Shown here piece by piece: positions 47,549 to 55,837 of a stretch of DNA of 64,000 bases. The position numbers and the translations under genes are program-made. Origin of the DNA: Dongia_A sp964542425 (GTDB taxonomy: Bacteria; Pseudomonadota; Alphaproteobacteria; Dongiales; Dongiaceae); assembly GCA_964542425.1 (NCBI GenBank), contig CAZIUB010000062.1, forward strand, positions 1 through 64,000, written 5' to 3'. Under the pieces are notes generated by a model that did not search any database, had not been told where the DNA came from, and worked only from the letters and a program-made list of their open reading frames with translations. Numbering within the stretch: position 1 is the stretch's first letter; each line of letters begins with the position of its first letter.

Positions 47549-48280
47549 TCAGTTTCGGGCCAGTGCCGCCTCGATCTCGGAATTGATGCGCGTCGCGGCC
47601 GCGACTGGATCGGGGGCCTCGGTGATCGGGCGCCCGATCACCAGGTAATCCGCCCCTTCGCGCATCGCCTGGCCAGGCGACATGACCCGCTTCTGGTCGC
47701 CCACCCCCGCCCAATCGGGCCGCACGCCCGGCGTCACCAGCAGGAAATCCGGCCCCTGATCGCGGCGCAAGGCGACGATCTCGTGCGGCGAACAAACAAT
47801 TCCGTCGAGCCCGCTTGCCCTTGCGAGGGCGGCAAGCCGGCGCACCTGATCGAGGCCTGGAATGAGCTGCCCGAGTTCGGCAAGGTCGGAATCGTCCAGG
47901 CTGGTCAGCACGGTGACGGCGATGATCTTGGGCGCGGGCGCGCCCGCGATGTCGGCTGCCTCGCGCAGGGCCTGCGCACCCGCCAGCATCATTCGGCGCC
48001 CGCCCGAGGCATGCAGATTGACCATCATGGGCGAGAGCGGCGCCAAGGCGGCCATCGCGCCCGCCACCGTATTGGGGATGTCGTGGAACTTGAGATCGAG
48101 GAACATGGGCAAACCCAAGCGCCCGATCGCGGCCACGCCCATTGCCCCCTGGGCCATGAAGAATTCCAGCCCCAGCTTGACGCCGGAAACATGTCCCCGC
48201 AACGAGCCGGCCAAGGCCTTGGCCCGATCCAGATCGGCCGTGTCCAGGGCGACCAGGACGGCGCGCGGGGGATTTCGCAT
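47549..48280 (-). CDS. pyrF: Orotidine 5'-phosphate decarboxylase
   Basis: 243 residues from ATG 48280. The catalytic DxKxxD is Asp62-Leu-Lys64-Phe-His-Asp67 in LDLKFHDIPN, and the phosphate-binding end reads VTPGVRPD and YLVIGRPIT. It makes UMP from OMP. A longer frame to 48358 has no support. It starts just downstream of the 69-bp-period repeat region. Confidence 0.97.
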   Translation of the reverse strand: MRNPPRAVLVALDTADLDRAKALAGSLRGHVSGVKLGLEFFMAQGAMGVAAIGRLGLPMFLDLKFHDIPNTVAGAMAALAPLSPMMVNLHASGGRRMMLAGAQALREAADIAGAPAPKIIAVTVLTSLDDSDLAELGQLIPGLDQVRRLAALARASGLDGIVCSPHEIVALRRDQGPDFLLVTPGVRPDWAGVGDQKRVMSPGQAMREGADYLVIGRPITEAPDPVAAATRINSEIEAALARN

Positions 48281-48339
48281 GGTGCCTCGGTAAGCGATTC
48301 GTCGGTTGCTGTCGATGGTGCTCAATCGAATTCCGGTGG

Positions 48340-48557
48340 AATTCCGGTGACAGTGCACTTAATTACGGATTGAGGAATTCTGATTACGGTGACTGTGCAC
48401 TGAACAAGTCGACGCTGCATTTCGTCGCGTGACGGTGAGGCAATTAAGTGCACTGTCACCCGAATTCTATGATTAAGTCGCCGCTGCATTTCGTCGCGTG
48501 ACGGTGAGGCAATTAAGTGCACTGTCACCAGAATTCAATTAAGTGCACTGTCACCGG
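48340..48557. repeat. Palindrome family with 69-bp period (AATTAAGTGCACTGTCACC)
   Basis: Two units, starting near 48406 and 48475, share AAGTCG, CGCTGCATTTCGTCGCG and TGACGGTGAGGCAATTAAG, and a third core follows at about 48537-48555. An inverted core (GGTGACAGTGCACTTAATT) lies at 48346-48364. The 309-bp gap between pyrF and the copper chaperone holds only this repeat. Confidence 0.85.
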
Positions 48558-48588
48558 AATACTGAAATAACGAAAAACTCGATGACGA

Positions 48589-49059
48589 TCAATGCGCCGG
48601 GGCCAAATCGGCGATGCCCTGAACTTCGATCTCGACGATCGCCTCCCCGGCGCGCTCGAAGTTGAGGGTCAGGGGAAACCGATCGCCCTGTTTCAGTCCG
48701 TGGCGCAAGCCGATCAGCATCAGATGCGCTCCGTTGGGCGCCAGTCGAATTTCACCCCCGGGGGCAAGATCGATCCAGGCCAGGGCTGCCATCGCCATGA
48801 CCGATCCCGAATTTTTCAACTGATGCATTTGCACGCGCTCGCAAGCCGGCGTCGAGGCGCCGATCAGACGATCGACTTGGTTGCCGCGATTCCGGATTGT
48901 AAGATAAACGACACCGACCTTGGCCGCGCCGGCGCTGGCGCGCGCCCAGGGATGAAGCAAGACCAGGTCCTGGTGGCGATATTCGTGCGCCTTCGCGCCC
49001 GCGAGGGCAAGAAGGGCCAGGGCCAGGAACGCAATCGCAAGAACAGACAGGCGGGACAA
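48589..49059 (-). CDS. PCuAC-type periplasmic copper chaperone (DUF461)
   Basis: 156 residues. Signal peptide residues 1-24 (cleavage after GAKA). The copper motif H-x10-M-x21-H-x-M is exact: His79, Met90, His112 and Met114. PCuAC proteins deliver Cu(I) to the CuA or CuB site of cytochrome oxidase. The first codon is a TTG; no other start precedes the signal peptide in this frame. No sco or cytochrome oxidase gene is near, but the DUF2282 peptides that may bind copper lie 5 kb away. Confidence 0.9.
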   Translation of the reverse strand: MSRLSVLAIAFLALALLALAGAKAHEYRHQDLVLLHPWARASAGAAKVGVVYLTIRNRGNQVDRLIGASTPACERVQMHQLKNSGSVMAMAALAWIDLAPGGEIRLAPNGAHLMLIGLRHGLKQGDRFPLTLNFERAGEAIVEIEVQGIADLAPAH

Positions 49060-49072
49060 TATGGGCGTTCAC

Positions 49073-49144
49073 CAGATGACGGGCCAGATGACGGGCCAGA
49101 TGACGGGCCAGATGACGGGCCAGATGACGGGCCAGATGACGGGA
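49073..49144. repeat. Six tandem copies of CAGATGACGGGC
   Basis: A 12-bp unit repeated six times (the last base of the sixth is A). It lies between two divergent genes. Both strands are open: the plus strand would encode Gln-Met-Thr-Gly repeated. Confidence 0.95.
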
Positions 49145-49963
49145 CTATGCAGGACGCCAAGATTATCGGTGGCCGGGGCCGCTGTCGCCCTTGGTGTCGC
49201 CAGCCGGCTCATCGTGCCCTTGGCTCTCCTGGCGCTGGCGGCCTGCGCCGCGCCGCACCCGCCGGAAAATCCTCCGGCGCCAGTGTGGACGAGTGCCATC
49301 GGCCATCTGACGATCGAGGGCCAGCGCCAGGCCTGCACCGCCGTTTTGGTCAAGCCCGACGTGATCGCCACCGTCTCGCATTGCCTCTATCCCAATGGGG
49401 TGCGGGTCCCGGCCGATCTGCTGGTGTTCACGCCCTCGGGCGAGGAAATCACGGCAAGCTACCGGGGCCTCGCGATCCTCGATACCGGGGGCGCGGTGAC
49501 GCCGGGCGTGATCTCCGAGCAAGAGGCGACACGGGATTGGGCGCTCATCCGGATCGAGGCCGACGAGAGCGTTTGGCCGGTGCCCTTGGCGCCGATCTCG
49601 CCCGGGGAAGTGCGCGCGAGCCTTGCCAACGGCGCGCAATTCTATTCCGCCGGCTACGGCTCCGGAGCCAAGACCAAGTTGAAGGAACACCGCGATTGCG
49701 GATTGCTGCCGGCCGATCCGACCGGTGCGACCGAGGGTGCCTGGTTCTTCGCCACCGATTGCATCGTACGCCTGGGCGATTCCGGCGGCCCGGTCGCCCT
49801 CATCGAGGACGGGCAACCGCGCCTGGTCGGCCTCATCGTGGGCTTCGCCGAGCATCCCAAATCGCGCGAGCCCATCGCCGTCATCGTCTCGGCCAAGGCC
49901 TTCGCACCCCGACTGGCGCCGCTGGTGGGATCATTGGATCGCCTCGTGCTCGCGCGGCGCTGA
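49136..49963 (+). CDS. Trypsin-like serine protease, predicted lipoprotein
   Basis: 275 residues from ATG 49136. N-terminal hydrophobic segment ends at a lipobox (LALAAC, Cys37), so it is probably anchored in the membrane and faces the periplasm. The S1 triad is complete: His82 in TVSHC, Asp134 in TRDWALI and Ser216 in RLGDSGGP. The frame is open upstream through the 12-bp tandem repeat to ATG 49061, which would add six QMTG units, but that codon sits one base from the divergent chaperone start. GTG 49169 is a further alternative. It may be a V8-like protease; the substrate is unknown. Confidence 0.85.
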   Translation: MTGLCRTPRLSVAGAAVALGVASRLIVPLALLALAACAAPHPPENPPAPVWTSAIGHLTIEGQRQACTAVLVKPDVIATVSHCLYPNGVRVPADLLVFTPSGEEITASYRGLAILDTGGAVTPGVISEQEATRDWALIRIEADESVWPVPLAPISPGEVRASLANGAQFYSAGYGSGAKTKLKEHRDCGLLPADPTGATEGAWFFATDCIVRLGDSGGPVALIEDGQPRLVGLIVGFAEHPKSREPIAVIVSAKAFAPRLAPLVGSLDRLVLARR

Positions 49964-50004
49964 AACGACCTTCCGGCAAATATCAAGGCGGAGGCCACGC
50001 TAGG

Positions 50005-52071
50005 ATGGCGCGCAATCCACGATACGACATCCTGTTCGAGCCGGTACCGATCGGGCCGGTGGTGGCGAGGAACCGCTTCTATCAGGTGCCCCATTGCACC
50101 GGCATGGGCGGCGATCTGCCGCATTCGGTCGCGCGTATGCGCGAGATCAAGGCCGAGGGCGGCTGGGCGGTGGTCAACACCGAGTATTCCTCGATGCATT
50201 GGTCGAGCGACGACGGGCCCTACAAGTTCTGTTCGTTGTGGGACGAGCGCGACGTCAAGATCCAGGCGCTGACGGCCGATGCCATTCACCGCCACGGCGC
50301 CTTGGCGGGGACCCAATTGTGGCATGGCGGCGGCCACGCGCCCAACCGGATCACGCGCGAGACCGCGATCAGCCCAAGCGGCGGTCCCCAACACGCGATC
50401 TTTCCCCAGCAGACACGGGCCATGGATCGCGCGGATATCCGAAACTTGCGCCGCTGGCAGGTGGCGGCGGCCAGGCGCGCGATGCGGGCCGGGTTCGACA
50501 TCGTCTATGTCTTCGCCGCGCATGACTATCTGCCGCTGCAATTCGCGAGCCGGCGCTGGAACAGGCGGGGCGACGAATATGGCGGCGCGATCGAGAACCG
50601 CGTGCGCCTGATCCGCGAGATGGTCGAGGAAACCAGGCACGCGATCGGGCATCGATGCGCGGTCGCGCTCCGGCTCGCCATCGATGAATTGATGGGCGCG
50701 CAAGGGATCGCTTGTGAGAACGAGGGCAGGGACATGGTCGCCCTGATGGCGGAACTGCCCGATCTTTGGGACGTCAACATCAGCGACGTTCAGAACGATT
50801 CCATGTCGGCGCGCTTCGGCGCCGAGGGGTTCCAGGAGAAATACATCGACTTCGTCAAGAAACTCACCACCAAGCCGGTGGTCGGCGTCGGGCGCTTCAC
50901 CTCGCCCGATACCATGGTCTCCCAAGTCAAGCGTGGCATCCTCGATTTGATCGGCGCGGCCAGGCCCTCGATCGCCGACCCGTTCCTGCCCCGGAAGATC
51001 GACGAGGGGCGCGAGGACGAGATCCGCGAATGCATCGGCTGCAACATCTGCCGGGCCTCGAACAACATGGGTGCGGTCATCCGCTGCACCCAGAACCCGA
51101 CCATGGGCGAGGAATACCGGCGCGGCTGGCACCCGGAGAAGGTGGCACCAGCAGGCAAATTTTCCGATGATGCCGTGCTGGTGGTGGGGGCCGGGCCGGC
51201 CGGGCTCGAATGCGCGATGACGCTCGGCAAGCGCGGCTACAAGGTGGCGTTGGCGGAGAGCCGACGCGAGCTTGGCGGGCGCGCCACCCTGGAATCCAAC
51301 CTGCCCGGCCTTGCGACCCAGGCCAGGGTCAGGGACTGGCGCCAAGGCCAGATCGCCAAGCTCGCGAACGTCGAGATTTTCCGCGAAAGCAAGCTCGGCG
51401 CCGCCGAGGTCCTGGAATTCGGCTATCCCCATGTGGTGATCGCGACCGGCGCCACATGGCGGCGCGATGGGATCGGCCATCATGTGCAGGCACCCATACC
51501 GGGCATGGATTTGCCCAACGTGCTGACGCCAGACGACATCATGGGCGGAATCGAGGTGCAAGACCCGGTGCTGATCTATGACGACGACCATTATTACATG
51601 GGCGGCGTGCTGGCGGAAAAGTTGCTCGCCCAGGGCAGGCGCGTGATTCTGGCCACGCCGGGGAGCGAGGTATCGAGCTGGACCTTCTTCACCGACGAAC
51701 AGTTCCGGGTGCAGGCCAATCTGCTCGAACGCGGCGCGGAATTGCTGCTCAGCCATGTGTTGTCGGAATGGAAGGACGGCGTGGCGGAATTTGCCTGCCG
51801 CTACACGGGACGCACGCGAAGGATCGAGGCGGCGAGCCTCGTCACCGTCACCTCGCGCGAGCCCGATGACGCGCTCTATCGCGATCTCGCCGCCGATCCG
51901 GCGGCACTTTCCAGTTCCGGCATCAAGACCTGCGCGCGCATCGGCGATTGCGAGGCGCCGGGTGCGATCGTGCACGCGGTCTATTCCGGGCACCGCTTCG
52001 CCCGCGAGTTCGGCGAGGAGATCGACCGCGATCTCTTCCCCTATCGACGGGAATTGGTGTTCGTGAAATAA
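50005..52071 (+). CDS. Trimethylamine/dimethylamine dehydrogenase-like flavoprotein
   Basis: 688 residues. N-terminal old-yellow-enzyme TIM barrel (about 8-340) with Cys31 in RNRFYQVPHC, the position that binds FMN covalently in trimethylamine dehydrogenase. The [4Fe-4S] ligands are Cys343, Cys346, Cys349 and Cys361 (CIGCNIC). The C-terminal half (about 385-688) is an FAD/NAD-fold region (VVGAGPAGLECAMTL). The substrate-site region AAHDYLPLQF is close to that of the family. It oxidatively demethylates a tertiary or secondary amine (trimethylamine, dimethylamine or dimethylglycine), passing electrons to ETF. The MttB-family gene is 11 bases downstream. Confidence 0.9.
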   Translation: MARNPRYDILFEPVPIGPVVARNRFYQVPHCTGMGGDLPHSVARMREIKAEGGWAVVNTEYSSMHWSSDDGPYKFCSLWDERDVKIQALTADAIHRHGALAGTQLWHGGGHAPNRITRETAISPSGGPQHAIFPQQTRAMDRADIRNLRRWQVAAARRAMRAGFDIVYVFAAHDYLPLQFASRRWNRRGDEYGGAIENRVRLIREMVEETRHAIGHRCAVALRLAIDELMGAQGIACENEGRDMVALMAELPDLWDVNISDVQNDSMSARFGAEGFQEKYIDFVKKLTTKPVVGVGRFTSPDTMVSQVKRGILDLIGAARPSIADPFLPRKIDEGREDEIRECIGCNICRASNNMGAVIRCTQNPTMGEEYRRGWHPEKVAPAGKFSDDAVLVVGAGPAGLECAMTLGKRGYKVALAESRRELGGRATLESNLPGLATQARVRDWRQGQIAKLANVEIFRESKLGAAEVLEFGYPHVVIATGATWRRDGIGHHVQAPIPGMDLPNVLTPDDIMGGIEVQDPVLIYDDDHYYMGGVLAEKLLAQGRRVILATPGSEVSSWTFFTDEQFRVQANLLERGAELLLSHVLSEWKDGVAEFACRYTGRTRRIEAASLVTVTSREPDDALYRDLAADPAALSSSGIKTCARIGDCEAPGAIVHAVYSGHRFAREFGEEIDRDLFPYRRELVFVK

Positions 52072-52082
52072 CCAGGCCTATC

Positions 52083-53633
52083 ATGCGACCGGAAGGACCA
52101 TCGCGGCGCACGCGGCGCGCCGGGCAGCCGGCGATCCGGCAATTGCAGTTCGCCCGCGTTTTCAATCGCTATCGGCCGATCGAGGTGCTTTCGGAAGACC
52201 AGGTCGAATTCATCCATCGCTCCGGCCTGGAAATTTTGCGAACCTCCGGCATCGAGATCATGCACCAGGAAAGCCGGCGCCTGTTGCGTGGCGCCGGCGC
52301 GGAAGTGGACGAGGCCAGCCAGCGCGTGCGCCTCGATTCCCAACTGGTCGAGGCGGCGATCGCGCACGCGCCCAATACTTTCGCGATGCGCGCGCGCAAC
52401 CCGGCCCACGATGTGGGCTTCGGCGCCGGCGAAGTCGTGTTCGCGGCGACCGGTGGCCCCGCCTTCGCATTGGACACCGAGCGCGGCAGGCGCCCTGGCA
52501 ATCAGGCCGACATGCGCGACTACATCAAGCTAGTGCACCGGTTGAACGTCATCCATCAGGAGGGCGGCTGCCCGATCGAGCCAACGGATCTGCCGGCCGA
52601 AACCAGGCATCTCGATTTCTACCAGGCGGCGATCACCTTGACCGACAAGACCTGGCAGTGTTGGGCGCTGGGCGGGCAGATGGTGCTGGACGCCCTGAAC
52701 ATGATCGGCATCGCCTATGGCCTCGACGCCGACGCGATGCGGAAGGAAGCCGTCACCCTGACGGTGGTCAATTCCAACTCGCCGATGCGCCTCGACGGAC
52801 CGATGGCGGACGCGCTTCTGACCTTGGCGCGCACGGGCCAGATCGTCGCGGTGACGCCCTTCACGCTGGCCGGCGCCATGAGCCCGATCAGCCTTGCCGG
52901 TGCTCTCACCCAGCAGCATGCCGAGGCGATGGCGATGGTGGCACTCGCCCAGATCGCGCACCCCGGTGCCCGCGTGCTCTATGGCGGATTTACTTCGAAC
53001 GTGGACATGCGCTCGGGGGCACCCGCCTTCGGCACGCCGGAATATTCCAAGGCCGCCCTTGCCTCCGGGCAGATGGCGCGGCGCCTCGGTCTTCCCTTCC
53101 GCTCCAGCAACGTGACCGCCTCCAATGCGGTCGATGTGCAGGCGGCCTACGAATCCTCGATGTCGCTGTGGGGCGCCATCATGGGGGGCGTGTCGTTGAT
53201 CGAGCATGCGGCCGGTTGGCTCGAAGGCGGGCTCTCGGCCTCGTTCGAGAAGCTAATTCTGGATTGCGAGATGCTGCAGATGATGCGCGAATTCCTGCGC
53301 CCGATCGCGGTCGATGCCGAGGAGACGGCGCTCCCCACCATCGCCGAAGTGGGGCCGGGCGGGCATTTCTTCGGGACCGCGCACACCCTCGCCCGCTTCG
53401 AATCGGCCTTCTACGATCCCATGCTCTCCGATTGGCGCAATTACCAGGCCTGGGAAAAGGCGGGAGCCCGGACCGGGACCGAGCGCGCGCACGCGATCTG
53501 GAAGGAATTGCTGGCGGGCTACGAGGCGCCGGGGCTCGACCCCGCAAGGGAACAGGCGCTGGAGGCCTATGTCGCCCAGCGCAAGGCGGAGATCGCGGCC
53601 GGCAAGATCGTGCCCGATACGAAGATGATGTGA
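52083..53633 (+). CDS. MttB-family trimethylamine/betaine:corrinoid methyltransferase
   Basis: 516 residues with an MttB-like TIM barrel (GGPAFALDTERGRR, then IAEVGPGGHFFGTAHT). There is no in-frame amber codon, so it is the non-pyrrolysine type. Members of this type (for example MtgB) demethylate quaternary amines such as glycine betaine and pass the methyl group to a corrinoid protein. The start ATG 52083 lies 11 bases after the flavoprotein gene, so the two are probably co-transcribed. The corrinoid partner is not next to it; the only one in view is at 2422-3141. The actual substrate is not shown by sequence. Confidence 0.88.
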   Translation: MRPEGPSRRTRRAGQPAIRQLQFARVFNRYRPIEVLSEDQVEFIHRSGLEILRTSGIEIMHQESRRLLRGAGAEVDEASQRVRLDSQLVEAAIAHAPNTFAMRARNPAHDVGFGAGEVVFAATGGPAFALDTERGRRPGNQADMRDYIKLVHRLNVIHQEGGCPIEPTDLPAETRHLDFYQAAITLTDKTWQCWALGGQMVLDALNMIGIAYGLDADAMRKEAVTLTVVNSNSPMRLDGPMADALLTLARTGQIVAVTPFTLAGAMSPISLAGALTQQHAEAMAMVALAQIAHPGARVLYGGFTSNVDMRSGAPAFGTPEYSKAALASGQMARRLGLPFRSSNVTASNAVDVQAAYESSMSLWGAIMGGVSLIEHAAGWLEGGLSASFEKLILDCEMLQMMREFLRPIAVDAEETALPTIAEVGPGGHFFGTAHTLARFESAFYDPMLSDWRNYQAWEKAGARTGTERAHAIWKELLAGYEAPGLDPAREQALEAYVAQRKAEIAAGKIVPDTKMM

Positions 53634-53646
53634 CGATCACCGCCGG

Positions 53647-53712
53647 AAAAGGGGACGCTACCCTTTTCCCCTAGGGGCTACGGCAGGCGAGAAAAGGGAA
53701 GCGTCCCCTTTT
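53647..53712. repeat. GGGGACGCTACCC palindrome pair
   Basis: One direct copy (53647-53669) and one inverted copy (53691-53712; GGGAAGCGTCCCC, one mismatch), with about 20 bases between them, forming a hairpin. It lies between the MttB-like gene and the convergent DoxX gene. Confidence 0.88.
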
Positions 53713-53772
53713 CTGCGGCGTCGGGACACCGGCTTGCCGGATTTCGCTGTCCATGACGCGAGCAACGGCTAA

Positions 53773-54240
53773 TCAGGCCGTCGCCAGGTGATCGCGCGAA
53801 AGATTCAGCCGGCGCGCGATGAGGGCGTCCAGCGACAACATGCCGGGCCCGCGGGCAAGCAGCAACGCGAGCATCGCGACCCAGGTCAGATGATCGGGCC
53901 AGCTCGTCGGGTAGACGAAAATCTGGATGAAAACCGCCATGCCGATCAAGGGCAGGGTCGCAATTCGCGTGGCCAATCCGGCCAGGATCAGTGCCGGGGC
54001 CGTAAGCTCGATCGCGGTCGCGAGAGTGGCCATGGGGGCCGCCGGCAGGAAGGGCAGGTTCCTCAGATACTCGTCCTCGAAGAGGGCGATCGTGAGGTCG
54101 AAATTCGCGGTCTTGGTCATTGCCGCGCGCCAGAAGATGGTGGCGATGGCGGCGCGCGACAACAGCGCCACCAGGGAATAGGGAATGCGTTCGGCAAGCC
54201 CGCGAAGCGCCATCAGGCGTTTGATGGTTGCGTAGTTCAT
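53773..54240 (-). CDS. DoxX-family membrane protein
   Basis: 155 residues from ATG 54240 with four hydrophobic segments (about 24-42, 70-90, 93-112 and 118-136), the DoxX layout. Such proteins are found with DUF2282 genes in bufferin-type operons and in other stress operons; their role is poorly defined. It ends the minus-strand cluster with two DUF2282 peptides. A longer frame to 54495 overlaps the neighbouring DUF2282 gene and is not favoured. Confidence 0.85.
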   Translation of the reverse strand: MNYATIKRLMALRGLAERIPYSLVALLSRAAIATIFWRAAMTKTANFDLTIALFEDEYLRNLPFLPAAPMATLATAIELTAPALILAGLATRIATLPLIGMAVFIQIFVYPTSWPDHLTWVAMLALLLARGPGMLSLDALIARRLNLSRDHLATA

Positions 54241-54332
54241 GTTCGGCTCTCCTTGGCGCTTCGGGCCGGCGTCAAAAATGGTCCCGGACCGGCTCTTTGG
54301 GGGAAGGGGCGGCCGATCCGGGCAAAGGGCGA

Positions 54333-54590
54333 TCAGCTGGCCCCTGGTTCGAGCGACCCGCCATTGATCTTGGCGCAGGTGCCGGCGGGGACATAGACAT
54401 AGGCGTCTCCTTGGCCGGCCTCGGAAACCTGGCCGGCGCAGGAATTGGCGGCGGTCTGGCAATCGTTCTGGCCGGAAGCCGCGATGCCGAAGCACTTTTC
54501 GTTATCGGCGGCGTGCGCTTGGGTCGCGATGGCCAAGGGTGCCATGAGGGAAGCGGCGATGGCGCCCATCAGGATCAAACTGGTCTTCAT
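54333..54590 (-). CDS. DUF2282 (BufA1-like) secreted peptide, copy 1
   Basis: 85 residues. Signal peptide about 1-28 (cleavage near AHAAD). The mature part has the family's four cysteines: Cys33, Cys44, Cys51 and Cys72, in EKCFGIAAS, QNDC, NSCAG and GTCAKINGGSL. DUF2282 peptides (BufA1) are precursors of bufferins, copper-binding peptides modified by an MNIO enzyme (BufB, DUF692) with a partner BufC. Neither partner is in the window. It lies 92 bases upstream of doxX on the minus strand. Confidence 0.85.
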   Translation of the reverse strand: MKTSLILMGAIAASLMAPLAIATQAHAADNEKCFGIAASGQNDCQTAANSCAGQVSEAGQGDAYVYVPAGTCAKINGGSLEPGAS

Positions 54591-54897
54591 GTCGTCTTCA
54601 TCTGCTCTGGTTGGGGTTTGGGGAGCGCGGGCTTTCGGACACCCCCGCCGACGCGATGGACAAGATTAGGGAAGCGGCCGGCGACAATGAAATGCTGTTT
54701 CCCTATTCAATCCATGTCCGATCGGCATGGAGCGGCGCGGATTGGGCGGGTTCAAATTCCGTGCCCAGATCCAATCCGCCATTGGCGGCGAGAAGGGATG
54801 ATCGCGAGGCCCCTCGGCCCAGCGAGAGCCTCGCGCCCACTCCCGCCCCGTCCGCGAAGGCGGACATTCGCCCGCAGGGTTGGTAGAGGGCAGTAGG

Positions 54898-54931
54898 CCT
54901 CCCACACCCCGCATTTGCGGGGTGTGGGAGG
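54898..54931. terminator. 15-bp perfect hairpin between the two DUF2282 genes
   Basis: CCTCCCACACCCCGC pairs exactly with GCGGGGTGTGGGAGG around a 4-base loop. It is 31 bases beyond the stop of copy 2 as read on the minus strand. No T-run follows, so it may be a repeat or processing hairpin as well as a terminator. The remaining 54591-54962 has no gene; part of it (54848-54895) resembles a repeat seen at 63.9 kb. Confidence 0.5.
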
Positions 54932-54962
54932 GGGTGAGGGTGGGCGAGTCGTGCGTTACTTC

Positions 54963-55220
54963 TCAGCTCGCCTTGGGCTCGAGCGATCCGCCGTTGATCT
55001 TGGCGCAAGTGCCGGCCGGCACATAGATATAGGCGTCGCCCTTGCCCGCATCGGCCACCTGGCCGGCGCAGGAATTGGCGGCGGTCTGGCAATCGTTCTG
55101 TCCGCCGGCGGCCACGCCAAAGCATTTCTCGTTATCGGCGGCCTGGGCCGAAACATTCATCAAACTGGCGCCCGAGAGTGCCGCGGCGATGGCGGTGGCA
55201 AGAATGAGCGTATTGCGCAT
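54963..55220 (-). CDS. DUF2282 (BufA1-like) secreted peptide, copy 2
   Basis: 85 residues from ATG 55220. It is very similar to copy 1: same length, same cysteine positions (33, 44, 51 and 72) and the same ending GTCAKINGGSLEP, with most differences in the signal peptide. Signal cleavage near AQAAD. The two are a recent tandem duplication. The frame extends to 55298, but the ATG at 55220 is preceded by an AAGGAGA on the minus strand and is the start chosen. Confidence 0.85.
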   Translation of the reverse strand: MRNTLILATAIAAALSGASLMNVSAQAADNEKCFGVAAGGQNDCQTAANSCAGQVADAGKGDAYIYVPAGTCAKINGGSLEPKAS

Positions 55221-55837
55221 GGTCGTTTTCTCCTTGACGGATGGATCGATGGACGTGGCTTTGTTCGCCACATCCTCTCTACGTGGCGGAGGGTGCACCG
55301 GATGCGGCCATCAGGTGAGTCAAGATTTCGTGAGCCCCTTGGGCGATGGGGGGGGAAAGGCACGGCCAGGCCGAAGCCGCTCCTCAAACGTCCTCGAAAC
55401 GCATCCACATTGCTCGGTCCATGGCGCACCTGTTGCGGTTTCAACACGCCAACGATGATTTCGGCCGGAATCCTCGGCAAGCGCCAATCCCGATCCCGAA
55501 CCGGGAGATTTCGACCAGGCCGACCAGACCGCCCCTCCAACCCCCAGATAAGGCCGCGAAAAACCTGCAAATAGGACCAGTTACGGGCATCCGAGCCCAC
55601 TTCCGGCCGGAAAATGCCCGGGCGCGCCTCGACGGCGTTTCCTGTTTCCAAGGACCTTAGGGAGCCAAGTACCAGCGAAATTTGATAAAATTTGATATTG
55701 ACTGGGCGCGAAAGACCCTAGTAAATTCGCGTCCGGGGGCAGGTGTTGAGGTGATGGCGAGGATCGTGGGTTCCGCTCACTCGGCTCTTTAGCTTCTTCG
55801 TTCTTCACCTCGGCTCAAGATTTAGGGAGTTACAAAA
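55221..55837. other. 617-bp intergenic region without a gene
   Basis: Open frames here look like chance frames in GC-rich DNA. The right part is AT-rich and carries a promoter candidate for the RTX gene. Two near-identical ATTTGAT words lie at 55680-55695. Confidence 0.6.
55698..55726 (+). promoter_or_regulatory. Possible promoter for the RTX gene
   Basis: TTGACT at 55698-55703 and GTAAAT at 55721-55726 are 17 bp apart, in an AT-rich patch with the direct repeat TTTGATA just upstream. The transcript would carry a leader of about 100 bases before the ATG. Confidence 0.4.

Noticed and set aside
49061..49135. ATG 49061 as start of the protease
   Set aside because: It is one base from the divergent chaperone start and would put six QMTG repeats before the signal peptide; possible but less likely.
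54703..55125. 140-residue minus-strand frame across the second DUF2282 gene
   Set aside because: It runs in another frame through a gene with clear family identity and is rich in Arg/Pro, as chance frames in GC-rich DNA are.
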